A stretch of DNA of 64,000 bases. It comes from Bacillota bacterium (lineage in GTDB: Bacteria; Bacillota; Clostridia; DSM-8532). A program made the position numbers and the translations under genes. The DNA is taken from contig JAEYOK010000003.1 in NCBI GenBank assembly GCA_023411795.1, forward strand, positions 1-64,000, in the 5' to 3' direction. This document shows, one piece after another, positions 8,414-17,353 of the stretch. The notes beneath the pieces are model-generated. The model was not told the origin of the DNA and made no database searches. It saw nothing but the letters and a program-made list of their open reading frames with translations. Each line of letters opens with the position of its first letter. The first letter of the stretch is position 1.

Positions 8414-8885
8414 TTATGCCAATGATAATCCACCATCTAAGACTAATGATTGACCAGTGATATTATATGAAGATTCATCACATGCTAAGAAAAGAACACC
8501 ATTTGCGATTTCCTCTGGCTGCGCACCACGTCCCATGGGAACCCCTGGTAATACTGCCTTATCAAAATCGTTACCGGGTACAACCATTTCTGAATAGGTC
8601 AAACCTGGGCATAAAGCGTTAAAACGAATGCCATCTTTAGCATAGGTTTTCGCTAATGTACGAGTCATGTGAATAATAGCTGCCTTAGATACGGAATAAG
8701 GAATGTTATATGGCATGGTTATGATACCACCAACCGATGCTGTGTTAACGACAGAACCGCTTTTTTGTTTTAGCATAACTGGAAGTACTAATTGCATAAT
8801 GCTAATTTGGCTTCTTAAATTTGTGTTTATTGTTCTATCAAAGTTCTTCTCCAAATCGATACTCAAGAAATATGCATCTATCAGA
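8414..8885 (-). pseudogene. 5'-truncated short-chain dehydrogenase (SDR)
   Basis: The frame contains the C-terminal two thirds of a classical SDR: the NTNLRS strand, the catalytic Ser region VVNTASVGG, the YSVSK catalytic Tyr-Lys, the NALCPG strand and the typical end ITGQSLVLDGGLSLA. The N-terminal TGxxxGxG nucleotide-binding motif and the NNAG motif are missing. Homology fades at about AYFLSIDLEKNFD, near 8885, and a TTG at 8866 is the only start. About 90 residues are absent, so it cannot bind NAD(P) and is a pseudogene. Confidence 0.75.
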
Positions 8886-8946
8886 ATATTCTTAAACGGA
8901 TTATACTTCCTTATTATACATAATATACTTATCCTAATATATGACT

Positions 8947-9495
8947 TTAAAGGAGCACCTCGATTACGCTGGAAATGCTTTTAATATACAAGTCAAGATG
9001 CTTACGTTTATATACATAAATATAAGATGGATGATGGATTGGAACATAGTAAGTTCCATTATGTTTCATAAAACTATAATTAAATTCATCCCAACCATGA
9101 AAGTCAAGGTGGAATTTCTTACTGATAGTAGTTGCGACTTTATCACCAAGCAAAAATACGATTTTTGGCAATAGTTCTTTAATCTCGTTTTCTAAATTAG
9201 GAAAGCAAATATCGATTTCTCTTCGGTTAGGATACCGTAGTTTTTGCTCTCTATCAAGAGGAACACATTTCACTAAATTTGTTTTATATGTAATTAATCC
9301 AGAATACTGTTCTTCTATGTTGTAAATCAACTTGCCAGAATTTGTAGTTGGTGAAAGTGGCCCTTCATTTTTGCTTGAAACCTTTTTTGCAGAAATTCCA
9401 ACCCAAAATACTTGACATAGCTTCATATCATCGAGCAATGGTTCTTGGTTATTGCACAAATTACATTTTGCACATACTCTAATATTTTCAATCAT
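8947..9495 (-). CDS. Uracil-DNA glycosylase superfamily protein
   Basis: A 182-residue protein with the UDG-superfamily pattern: an N-terminal Cys pair CAKCNLC as in the Fe-S containing family 4/5 enzymes, a first-motif region FWVGISAKK, a central strand KIVFLLGDKVA and the C-terminal HHPSYIYVY motif. The usual GEAPG catalytic loop is not seen, so base excision activity is doubtful. The ATG overlaps the end of the radical SAM gene by eight bases, with GGAGAG seven bases ahead. As third gene of a kinase-radical SAM-UDG trio, its target is more likely a modified nucleotide or DNA base than ordinary uracil; this is inference. Confidence 0.65.
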   Translation of the reverse strand: MIENIRVCAKCNLCNNQEPLLDDMKLCQVFWVGISAKKVSSKNEGPLSPTTNSGKLIYNIEEQYSGLITYKTNLVKCVPLDREQKLRYPNRREIDICFPNLENEIKELLPKIVFLLGDKVATTISKKFHLDFHGWDEFNYSFMKHNGTYYVPIHHPSYIYVYKRKHLDLYIKSISSVIEVLL

Positions 9496-10825
9496 GTGAA
9501 GTCTCTCCTGATAGTTTTTGCGCTTTTAGGATGTAGTAGTTTAATGTTTCATCGTCCGCTTGACTATAGTTCCCAGACTGAAAGTTAAACTGAGAACGCC
9601 CTGAAAATTGGTTAATTGCATCATTCGCTTCAGCGACATTAATAATTCTACCACTTTCAAGTATTTCAGTATACAGTTTAGTGCCATGATATGGTCGAAA
9701 CTGAAAAACACTGCACCTAAATTTACCCTGGGTGTAGTTTGATATATTTTTTAGCTCAGTAGCAATTGCATATGTCATTTTAAAATCATCGACCGTTTCG
9801 CCTGGGAAACCGTATATGAAGTAGCCCTTCACATCAATCCCAGCATCCAAGATCGCTTTAACAACAGAAATAACTTGCTGGACCGTTCCAACTTTATTTA
9901 TTTTTGTCCTTATACTCTCTGAACCTGATTCAATACCAATGGATATTTCCTTACATCCAGAGTTTTTCAGTGCAACCAATAAATCAAGAGAATTTATGAT
10001 AGATAGTACATGAGCCATTCCACGCCAAAAAAGATGTTGAAAGTGATTAAAAATATCAATCGCATTTATAATACTAGTTCTGTTTTTCAAGAATAGATCG
10101 TCTAATATACGAATGCAATTAACATCTGGGTGCACTATCTGTATTTCTTGAATTTCAGCAATGATGTCCCTAGGCTCGCGAATACGGATAGTCATATCAC
10201 GGTTTAGACTACGAGCACCACCACAAAAAGCGCAATCATACAAGCACCCACGAGAAGTAATAATCGAAGCCTCCGTTAAAGAATAGTGATTATTTAATGT
10301 CTCATATAGTAAAATCTTTCGATTGAGTCGAACGCATGACAAATCAGCAGGGAAATAGGCAGAATCCTGGTTGACTCTATAAACAGCTTTATTACCATTG
10401 CTATAGATTGGTTTGTCTTTACAAGTATTAGTGATAATTGCAGGTAGTATTAACTCACCTTCTCCAATAATTAGCATTATTTTGTTATTTATTATCCACT
10501 TTAACACCTCTTTATATATGTTCTTTACTACTTGCCCACCTAAGAAAATTGTGATAGATTTATAGCAATTTTCCAGTATGTATTTAACAAGTTCATAATT
10601 CTGCGTAAAGATATTTATCCCCAAGTAATCAGGTGACTTTTCATTTATCAACTTGATTATTTCTTTCACACCAAGATGTAATTTAACGCAGTCGACAACC
10701 TCAACATCAATGCCCGCTTCGTATAAATGCGTAGCAATATAGCCAAGACCAATAGGTGGCAAATATTCTTCATCCTCAACGGTGGATTCCCAATATATAG
10801 GGGAATTTAATAATAAAAACTTCAT
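9488..10825 (-). CDS. B12-binding-type radical SAM enzyme
   Basis: A 445-residue protein. Residues 1 to about 150 are a cobalamin-binding-like Rossmann domain (LPPIGLGYIATHLYEAGIDV, then GINIFTQNY and IFLGGQVV), though I do not see the DxHxxG base-off motif. Residues about 185-410 are the radical SAM barrel with the cluster motif CLYDCAFC and later segments IGIESGSESIR and GYFIYGFPGET. Its ATG shares ATGA with the stop of the upstream kinase gene. Members of this group methylate, cyclise or rearrange unactivated carbons. Sandwiched between a nucleotide kinase and a UDG-like protein, it may modify a nucleotide or base. The reaction is unknown. Confidence 0.8.
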   Translation of the reverse strand: MKFLLLNSPIYWESTVEDEEYLPPIGLGYIATHLYEAGIDVEVVDCVKLHLGVKEIIKLINEKSPDYLGINIFTQNYELVKYILENCYKSITIFLGGQVVKNIYKEVLKWIINNKIMLIIGEGELILPAIITNTCKDKPIYSNGNKAVYRVNQDSAYFPADLSCVRLNRKILLYETLNNHYSLTEASIITSRGCLYDCAFCGGARSLNRDMTIRIREPRDIIAEIQEIQIVHPDVNCIRILDDLFLKNRTSIINAIDIFNHFQHLFWRGMAHVLSIINSLDLLVALKNSGCKEISIGIESGSESIRTKINKVGTVQQVISVVKAILDAGIDVKGYFIYGFPGETVDDFKMTYAIATELKNISNYTQGKFRCSVFQFRPYHGTKLYTEILESGRIINVAEANDAINQFSGRSQFNFQSGNYSQADDETLNYYILKAQKLSGETSHD

Positions 10826-11448
10826 GGATGGTGCACCCCATTTCGTCGTTGGATAATGTGATCAACCATCAATTTTACATTTTTATGAAATCTTTCATTG
10901 TTGTCAATTAGAATAACTGGAATATTAAGTTTGCTTAATTCATTAACACCCTCCAAAAGATAATAGATCTCTTGTTCGGTTTGGTTTCCCTTTTCAAACC
11001 GTGTTAGTGTTTTCCTATCGCTCAGCCGTTTTTGTATGACCTCCGATTTTGCTGTTATCGCAAATTGCACATCGGGCATAACAATTTTGCTATTAACCTC
11101 GAGGATAAAGGGTAGTTCAACACCATCTATCCTTTGAAGGATAAGAGATGATAGAAGATATCTGTCCATGATGACTATGTAACCTTCTATTAACTTAGGA
11201 ATTACTTCATTCTTGAGATGCTCATATCTATCTGCAGCAACCAAACAGGCTAAACTATGGCTATTTATTTCCTCAGAAATCTCGCGAGTAAAACTTCCAA
11301 TGGGTGAGCTGCTAGGTTCCTTTGTTGCATATATATTATAATCGAGTTCTACAAGTAATTTCTGAAGCTTTTCTATTATGGTGGTTTTACCCACACCATT
11401 AGGACCATCAATGGCAACTAGCAACCCGTCATATGAATTTTTATACAT
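10822..11448 (-). CDS. Thymidylate kinase-like nucleotide kinase
   Basis: A 208-residue P-loop kinase of the dTMP kinase family: Walker A DGPNGVGKTT, the TKEPSSSPIG segment that in Tmk holds the nucleotide, the DRY motif (IVIMDRYLLSS) and a lid region with RLSDRKTLTRFE. The start is the ATG at 11448, with GGAGG six bases upstream. It is clearly divergent from housekeeping Tmk and begins an operon with a radical SAM enzyme and a UDG-like protein, so a specialised substrate, possibly a modified deoxynucleoside monophosphate, is likely. Confidence 0.8.
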   Translation of the reverse strand: MYKNSYDGLLVAIDGPNGVGKTTIIEKLQKLLVELDYNIYATKEPSSSPIGSFTREISEEINSHSLACLVAADRYEHLKNEVIPKLIEGYIVIMDRYLLSSLILQRIDGVELPFILEVNSKIVMPDVQFAITAKSEVIQKRLSDRKTLTRFEKGNQTEQEIYYLLEGVNELSKLNIPVILIDNNERFHKNVKLMVDHIIQRRNGVHHP

Positions 11449-11568
11449 GACATGCCTCCATTTAAGAACCTTATGCTCAATATTGTGCAATTTATTATTC
11501 TGTATTATTAAGTTACTTTTTTCGACTAAGCTACTGCAATAATTTTAGTCACTAATTTTCGAAGTTTG

Positions 11569-11793
11569 TTAATATTCGTTGATATCTATTCCGCTATCAA
11601 GTAAGCGTTTATATCTAATGTAGGAAATGATAACTGATAAAGGTTTACCGTTTTTTTGAATATATGCTGTTTTATCATCTGCAACTAAGCCTTTTATTAA
11701 CTTGGAAGATTGCCCTCGGTTGAATTCAGCTATGTTTAAATGTCCGATTAGCACCTTAGAGTTTACTTTTTTCACTTCCAGTAGCAACACCAC
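11569..11793 (-). CDS. Phd/YefM-like antitoxin
   Basis: A 74-residue protein with the layout of a Phd-fold antitoxin: an N-terminal strand-helix FNRGQSSKLIKGL, then AYIQKNGKPLSVIISYIRYKR, where a Lys-Asn-Gly-Lys-Pro turn precedes the dimer strand. It lies 120 bases upstream of the kinase gene on the same strand. No toxin of the Doc or RelE type is visible on either side. It may be an orphan DNA-binding regulator of the trio below it. The start is uncertain: the GTG at 11793, TTG at 11787 and GTG at 11775 are all possible, and none has an ideal ribosome binding site. Confidence 0.6.
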   Translation of the reverse strand: MVLLLEVKKVNSKVLIGHLNIAEFNRGQSSKLIKGLVADDKTAYIQKNGKPLSVIISYIRYKRLLDSGIDINEY

Positions 11794-11929
11794 CTTTTAC
11801 ACAATATATTTTCAATATTATCAATAATTTAAGTAAATTACAATTAATATTATAACTTATATTAAAATTACAAATATATATAATAAAATGATTATGTTGT
11901 ATATCCATCAAACAGAGCTATCGACAAGC

Positions 11930-12408
11930 AATCTATCATTGGGCTTTCAAACTGTAGTTTTATCGAAAAATCATTAAATATTATCATTACCGGAAAGACA
12001 GGCAGTGGGAAAACCTATTTGATTTGTGCCTTTGGTAGTAATGCCTGTAGAAAAGGTTACACCGTCAGATATTACAGAATTCCAAGATGCAAAAGCATAT
12101 AACCAATACTCAAAATTCATGAAACACATACAAAGTGTTCCCTTCTGATTCTAGATGATATTAGGTTAAAATCATATACCTTGGAGGAAAGCCGTGATAT
12201 TCTTGAGATTACAGAATCTCGTTATGATAGAGGGTCATTGATTCTAGCCGGACAAATAGCTTATAGCCAATGGTATGAACTTTTTCACGATCCAACTATG
12301 TCTGATGCAGTAATGGATAGGATAATACGCAACTCCTATATTCTTGAGCTTGATTCAAAAGTATCAATGAGGGGAAGTTATGGCTGCAAAGAAAATGTAG
12401 AGTACTGA
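11930..12408 (+). pseudogene. Degenerate IS21-family istB helper ATPase
   Basis: Three blocks in order match IstB: a Walker A block ITGKTGSGKTYLICAFG running on to RKGYTVRYYRIPR (11960-12100), a Walker B block LLILDDIR near 12145, and a C-terminal block from LEESRDILEITESRYDRGS to the end (12181-12408). The stretch between the first two blocks is shortened and contains stops, and the N-terminus is lost. The transposase istA is absent. This is an old insertion-sequence wreck; the open frame from 12181 is not an independent gene. Confidence 0.8.
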
Positions 12409-12535
12409 GGATATAAATTACATTAATTTTTGCTGCTGAATTGCAGCAATTATTTTACAACCAAACTAGCCGGCAAAGTGCCCTGATGTCTCCAGTTCCG
12501 TGCCCGGATGTTCCGGTATATGCATCCCCTTACAG
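12409..12535. mobile_element. Probable non-coding end of the IS21 relic
   Basis: The GC-rich stretch around 12470-12530 (GCCGGCAAAGTGCCCTGATG, then a second segment with CCGGATGTTCCGG) contrasts with its AT-rich surroundings. It has the look of the region beyond istB in IS21-like elements. I cannot define terminal inverted repeats. Confidence 0.35.
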
Positions 12536-12604
12536 AGAAGAAAATATCCATACGTCTATGTAGATGGCATTTATTTACGGCGCAACTGGGGCGGCGAGTT
12601 TCTG
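12536..12604 (+). pseudogene. Fragment of an IS256-family transposase
   Basis: Twenty-three codons read YPYVYVDGIYLRRNWGGE with flanking residues. This is the highly conserved block around the first catalytic Asp (VDG) of IS256/Mutator transposases. Both sides have decayed. It marks a second insertion-sequence relic at the left edge of the defence operon. Confidence 0.7.
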
Positions 12605-12638
12605 TTTATCTATATTGTCTCTAGGAAATCTCCTTACG

Positions 12639-12667
12639 TTGTAAACTATCGTAATTCATGATATTAT
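12639..12667 (+). promoter_or_regulatory. Candidate promoter of the defence operon
   Basis: TTGTAA (12639-12644), a 17-base spacer and TATTAT (12662-12667) preceded by TGA, an extended -10. It lies about 93 bases upstream of the helicase start. The next 90 bases hold no gene or clear operator. Confidence 0.5.
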
Positions 12668-12759
12668 AATACAATATATGGAATCAAAAACCAAAAAGTG
12701 AAGTACAATCTGATGTTTTCTGTCGAGAGTAGGGCTTTAAGTATTATTTTGGAGAAACT

Positions 12760-15700
12760 GTGTGTATGGACAGTAAATCAAGGACAGATCATGTTCATGA
12801 AATGAAAATGCCAAAGATGATTGATAATAAGCGAACTGGCAGAGTTGTTGATGAAATAAAAGAAAATCTGAAAAGAGGATCAAAGCTCGATGTTATTTCT
12901 GCTTATTTTACTATATACGCATATGCTGAACTTAAGAAAGAGCTTTTTTGTATAGATAATATGCGATTTATTTTTACTGAACCTACTTTTATTAAGAAAG
13001 ATAAGGAGCTCATCAGAGAGTATTATCTCGAAAATCATAATAAAAAGAATATTTCAGGCAACGAATTTGAAATAAAGCTTAGAAATGAAATGAAGCAAGC
13101 TGCTATAGCTAAAGAGTGTGCAAAGTGGCTTGAAGAAAAGGTACAAATTAAATCCTTAAGAGTGCCAAATGCAGCACAACCAAGGCTTGTTTATATAGAA
13201 AATAATGATTGCGATATATCTATCAGCGGCACAGTGGATTTTACTTCTGATGGGCTTGGTATAACCAAGTCTGACCGTATCGATAGTAATATATGTGTCT
13301 ATGGCAAGGATTTTACTTGGACGTTCCTAAAGCAGTTTGATGAGCTATGGAATGATGATAGTGCTGTAGAAGATGTGAAACAACAGGTTTTGGAGCATAT
13401 GCGTGTACTGTATAAAGAGAACACGCCAGAGTTTATCTACTTCGTGACGCTGTATCACATATTCAATAAGTATTTGGATGAACTGACTGAGGATAATATA
13501 GTTAAGTCCAGAACAGGCTTTAAGCAGACTGAAATATGGAACAAGCTCTATAAATTCCAGCAAGATGGAGTTATGGGCGTGATAGATAAGATTGAAAAGC
13601 ACAATGGCTGTATTCTTGCTGACAGCGTTGGTCTGGGAAAAACTTTTACGGCTTTGGCAGTTATTAAATACTACGAGCTTCGTAACGACAGGGTGTTGGT
13701 ATTAGCACCTAAGAAATTGCATGAGAACTGGAGCATATACACGCTTAATGATAAAAGGAATCTGTTTATCAAGGACAGATTCAATTATGATGTTTTAAAT
13801 CATACTGACCTGAGCCGTGATAGCGGCTTTAGCGGTGATATCAACCTTGCAACTATCAACTGGGCAAACTATGATCTTGTAGTTATTGATGAAAGCCACA
13901 ATTTTAGAAACAATCCACCTTTCAAGGGTAGAATTACTCGTTATGAAAAGCTGATGAACGAAGTTATTAAATCTGGTGTCAAAACAAAGGTACTCATGCT
14001 CTCTGCTACACCTGTTAATAACCGTATGAACGACATTAAAAATCAGATTTCCTTTATAACTGAGGGCAAGAACAATGCTTTTGCTGATGTAGGGCTTAAT
14101 AGTGTTGAGAATATCCTGCGGAAGGCTCAGTTGGTGTTCAACAAGTGGTCGCTTTTGCCTGATGATGAACGAAAAACAGATACCTTTGTTGAAATGATGG
14201 ACTTGGATTATTTCAAGCTCCTTGATACTGTAACGATAGCACGGAGCAGAAAGCACATAGAAAAGTATTATAACTTAGATGAAATAGGTAAGTTCCCTGA
14301 AAGGTTGCCGCCTCAAAACAGGTATTCAGAAATTGATACATTAGAAGAGTTTCCTGCTATCGGAGAGGTAAATAAACAGATAAAGAAACTGAAATTGTGC
14401 GCCTATTCGCCTCTTTCCTATGTAAAAGCAGACATGAGAGATGTTTATAGTGACAGGTATGATGCTCAGGTTGGAAACAGTATATTCAGGCAGACAGACC
14501 GTGAAAGTAGTCTGGTTGACCTTATGCGTGTCAACGTGCTGAAGCGGATGGAAAGCTCAATCCATTCTTTTGCATTAACGATTGAAAAAATTCTTAAACA
14601 GGTTAACAACACCATAAAAGCCATTGATGGCTTTAATAATGGGGATATCCAGAAGGCTGTAACTCAAAGTGTTTCTGATTTTGAAGACGATGATGAGGAT
14701 GTTGATGCTTTTTCGGTCGGTAACAGCGTAAAAGTAAATCTTGCTGACATGGATTTAATCAGGTGGAAGCAAGACCTGACTTGGGATAGGGAAAGACTGT
14801 CTGAACTTCTTGCAGATGCAAGGAAGGTAACGCCTGACAGGGATGCCAAGCTGATTGAGCTGAAAGAGGTTATAAGGCATAAGCTGGACAACCCAATCAA
14901 CGGAAACAATAAGAAGATTATTGTATTTTCTGCATTTGCTGATACAGCAGATTACCTATACAAAAATGTGTCTGCATTTATGAAGGATTTTGGGATAGCC
15001 AGTGCAGTTGTCAGCGGCAGCAGCGACAACAAGACCACTCTTGAAATTCCGAAGGCTCTTAAAAATCAGGTCAGGATATCAGACCTGAATACCGTATTGA
15101 CATTGTTTTCACCGTTATCAAAGGAGAAAGATAAGATATTTCCTGAAATGCAGGGTGAAATTGATCTGCTTATCGGTACGGACTGTATATCAGAGGGACA
15201 GAACCTTCAAGACTGTGATTATATTATTAACTACGATATTCACTGGAATCCAGTGCGTATTATTCAGAGGTTTGGACGTATTGACCGTATCGGCAGTCAG
15301 AATACTTTTATCCAGCTCGTGAATTTCTGGCCAACAAAAGATTTGGATGAATATATTAACCTTCAACAGCGTGTTAAAGGACGTATGGTATTGTTGGATG
15401 TATCTGCAACTGGAGAAGAAAACCTGATTGAGCAGAGCGAAAGCAAGGAAATGAAGGATCTTGAATACAGGAAGAAGCAGCTTTTAAGTTTGCAAAATAC
15501 GGTAGTAGATTTGGAGGACATTTCTGGCGGTATTTCTATCACTGACCTTACATTCAGCGACTTCAAGGCTGATTTGATGGAAGCACTGAAACAGAACCGT
15601 AAGCAACTCGATGATGCACCTGATGGCATGTATGCGGTGGTAAATATACCTGAAGGGGTAAGGGACGTAGTTAAGCCTGGGGTTATCTTCACGCTCCGGC

Positions 15701-16074
15701 AGACCAAGGGAGCGGAGCAGACAAAAGAGCAAAATCCTATGTTCCCATACTATATGACGTATGTGACTGATGAGGGCGAAGTTAAGATGAGCTTCATCTT
15801 TGTCAAAAAGATTCTGGACATATATAAAAAGCTTTGTAAGGGACAGGCTGGAGTGCTGGCTGAACTGGTTAAAGAGTTTAACAATCAGACGGATGACGGT
15901 AGGAATATGGAACAGTATACAGAGCTTTTGCAGGCAGCAATAGAGAATTTAATCGGGAAAAAACAGGAGGTAGGGGTAGCCAGTCTTTTCAGTAAGGGCA
16001 GTGGTATCATTGATAAACATAATTTTGACGGCATTGAGGACTTTGAGCTTGTGACTTTCTTGGTTATAAAGTAG
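12760..16074 (+). CDS. PLD-like plus SNF2-family helicase of the defence operon
   Basis: A 1104-residue ATP-dependent translocase. Residues about 20-190 resemble a phospholipase-D-like nuclease/binding domain (SKLDVISAYFTIYAYAELKK), as seen in front of many defence helicases. The superfamily 2 core follows: Walker A ILADSVGLGKT (about 284-294), DESH box LVVIDESHNF (about 375), LMLSATPVNN (about 412), motif V EGQNLQDCDYIINYD (about 810) and motif VI QRFGRIDRIGS (about 835-845). A C-terminal tail of about 230 residues is unassigned. The GTG start at 12760 has GGAG five bases upstream. It is the first gene of the operon, and the DUF4391 gene follows almost without a gap. It is not the Res subunit, which lies at the other end. 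It probably senses or remodels invading DNA. Confidence 0.85.
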   Translation: MCMDSKSRTDHVHEMKMPKMIDNKRTGRVVDEIKENLKRGSKLDVISAYFTIYAYAELKKELFCIDNMRFIFTEPTFIKKDKELIREYYLENHNKKNISGNEFEIKLRNEMKQAAIAKECAKWLEEKVQIKSLRVPNAAQPRLVYIENNDCDISISGTVDFTSDGLGITKSDRIDSNICVYGKDFTWTFLKQFDELWNDDSAVEDVKQQVLEHMRVLYKENTPEFIYFVTLYHIFNKYLDELTEDNIVKSRTGFKQTEIWNKLYKFQQDGVMGVIDKIEKHNGCILADSVGLGKTFTALAVIKYYELRNDRVLVLAPKKLHENWSIYTLNDKRNLFIKDRFNYDVLNHTDLSRDSGFSGDINLATINWANYDLVVIDESHNFRNNPPFKGRITRYEKLMNEVIKSGVKTKVLMLSATPVNNRMNDIKNQISFITEGKNNAFADVGLNSVENILRKAQLVFNKWSLLPDDERKTDTFVEMMDLDYFKLLDTVTIARSRKHIEKYYNLDEIGKFPERLPPQNRYSEIDTLEEFPAIGEVNKQIKKLKLCAYSPLSYVKADMRDVYSDRYDAQVGNSIFRQTDRESSLVDLMRVNVLKRMESSIHSFALTIEKILKQVNNTIKAIDGFNNGDIQKAVTQSVSDFEDDDEDVDAFSVGNSVKVNLADMDLIRWKQDLTWDRERLSELLADARKVTPDRDAKLIELKEVIRHKLDNPINGNNKKIIVFSAFADTADYLYKNVSAFMKDFGIASAVVSGSSDNKTTLEIPKALKNQVRISDLNTVLTLFSPLSKEKDKIFPEMQGEIDLLIGTDCISEGQNLQDCDYIINYDIHWNPVRIIQRFGRIDRIGSQNTFIQLVNFWPTKDLDEYINLQQRVKGRMVLLDVSATGEENLIEQSESKEMKDLEYRKKQLLSLQNTVVDLEDISGGISITDLTFSDFKADLMEALKQNRKQLDDAPDGMYAVVNIPEGVRDVVKPGVIFTLRQTKGAEQTKEQNPMFPYYMTYVTDEGEVKMSFIFVKKILDIYKKLCKGQAGVLAELVKEFNNQTDDGRNMEQYTELLQAAIENLIGKKQEVGVASLFSKGSGIIDKHNFDGIEDFELVTFLVIK

Positions 16075-16083
16075 GTGAAGCTT

Positions 16084-16773
16084 ATGTTTGGCATTAATGA
16101 ACGGTGCATGATCAATCAGTTTATCGCAAAGAAGAACTTTTTGAGCTTTGGAGATTTATCCAAGGTTGAGAAGGTTGAGCTTTTCGAGAGTGTTAAAAAG
16201 ATTACCCTTACCTATCAACTGCAACCTGGAAACACAAACATTAAGCCATATAAAGACGATATAAGAGAATATTCACTCATCAATGTTATCGAAATAGCGG
16301 TGGATATCAAGGCTAATGTAAAGCGGCTTGCAGATGTTGTTATGTCTTCGATACCTTATCCTTGCGTTCTTGTCTTTGAAAGTGAAGGTAAAATGCAGCT
16401 AGTGATAGCTCACCAGCGTACTAATTTAAACGACAGTACAAAAAATGTGCTTGAAGAGCCCATATTGACTGGTTGGGTAGACTTCGACGAGAGTTTGTTT
16501 AATATCAATGCTTTGAACCTCACAAATTTTTATACTTTGTATAGTGGCATAGTGGACACTATTTCAATATTAAATGCAAAAAAAGTATCCGCAATTGAGG
16601 GCTTGACCGGGGAACAGGCGAGAGATCTGACAGCAAAAATAGAAGAAATTGATGCGGAATTTGAAATATTAAGGGGTAAGTTGAAAAAAGAAACACAATT
16701 CAACAGGAAAATGGAGCTTAATATTGAGATAAAGAAGCTAGAACAGAAGAAAAAAGGGCTTATTAATTTGTGA
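16084..16773 (+). CDS. DUF4391 family protein
   Basis: A 229-residue protein matching, as far as I can judge by eye, the DUF4391 family that accompanies PLD-type helicases in restriction-like islands. It begins FGINERCMINQFIAKKNF and continues as mixed alpha/beta with the conserved PYPCVLVFESEGKMQLVIAHQR. It ends in a charged coiled coil (about 185-229). I start it at the ATG at 16084, which has AGGTGA six bases upstream, rather than at the GTG that abuts the helicase stop. It is the likely partner of the helicase. No catalytic motif is evident, and the role is unknown. Confidence 0.65.
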   Translation: MFGINERCMINQFIAKKNFLSFGDLSKVEKVELFESVKKITLTYQLQPGNTNIKPYKDDIREYSLINVIEIAVDIKANVKRLADVVMSSIPYPCVLVFESEGKMQLVIAHQRTNLNDSTKNVLEEPILTGWVDFDESLFNINALNLTNFYTLYSGIVDTISILNAKKVSAIEGLTGEQARDLTAKIEEIDAEFEILRGKLKKETQFNRKMELNIEIKKLEQKKKGLINL

Positions 16774-16792
16774 TACAGAAGGCGGATGAGAG

Positions 16793-17353
16793 ATGGAAGT
16801 TATATTCAAACTGTTCTTAACATTCAATGCAACTTCGACGATGATTGTTGTTTACATAATAAAAGAGAGGTATTACCTGCTCTGGTTGGAAAAGCTACCC
16901 GTTTGGGTTTCTTATATAGTTTTTCTTTTAGTACCTGTTATTCTGACCATAATCAGCTTATTGTTGAAGAAATTATTGAGTAGAGATAATATAGAGTGCA
17001 AATTGCTAAGTGTTGAGGAGGCAAACAACACATTTTTGCCAAGTTACCTTGGATATTTCTTTGTGGCACTTGGGGTTGAAACAACTGAAACAATGATATT
17101 TGTGTATTCAATCGTCTTTGTGTTTACATATTTCTCACAGACTTTATATTACAACCCGATATTTCTGTTGCTTGGTTACAAGTTCTATTACATTACGACT
17201 GAAAACAATGTAAAATTATTCATTATAAGCAAAAGGGCAATAAAATCAGCTAAGGGAACCGTATTTGCTATGCTAAGGCGTATCAATAATACCACATTCA
17301 TTGAAGAGGAGGAAAAAACAAATGAATCACACGATAGCAAAAATAAGGAGTAG
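16793..17353 (+). CDS. KwaA-like membrane protein
   Basis: A 186-residue protein with four hydrophobic segments (about 5-22, 33-60, 85-98, 101-120) and a cytoplasmic tail. Topology, size and the segment NPIFLLLGYKFYYITTEN followed by KLFIISKRAIKSAK resemble the KwaA component of the Kiwa anti-phage system, in which KwaA senses phage attack at the membrane and KwaB acts against phage DNA. Its last 32 bases overlap the start of the following KwaB-like gene, so the two products are made together. The assignment rests on pattern and gene pairing, not on an alignment. Confidence 0.55.
   Translation: MEVIFKLFLTFNATSTMIVVYIIKERYYLLWLEKLPVWVSYIVFLLVPVILTIISLLLKKLLSRDNIECKLLSVEEANNTFLPSYLGYFFVALGVETTETMIFVYSIVFVFTYFSQTLYYNPIFLLLGYKFYYITTENNVKLFIISKRAIKSAKGTVFAMLRRINNTTFIEEEEKTNESHDSKNKE

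Noticed and set aside
12181..12408. Open frame that could be called a small independent gene
   Set aside because: It is the C-terminal block of the broken istB gene and has no start signal of its own.
8947..12408. Prophage remnant
   Set aside because: No integrase, terminase, portal, capsid or tail gene is seen; only insertion-sequence remains and the enzyme trio.
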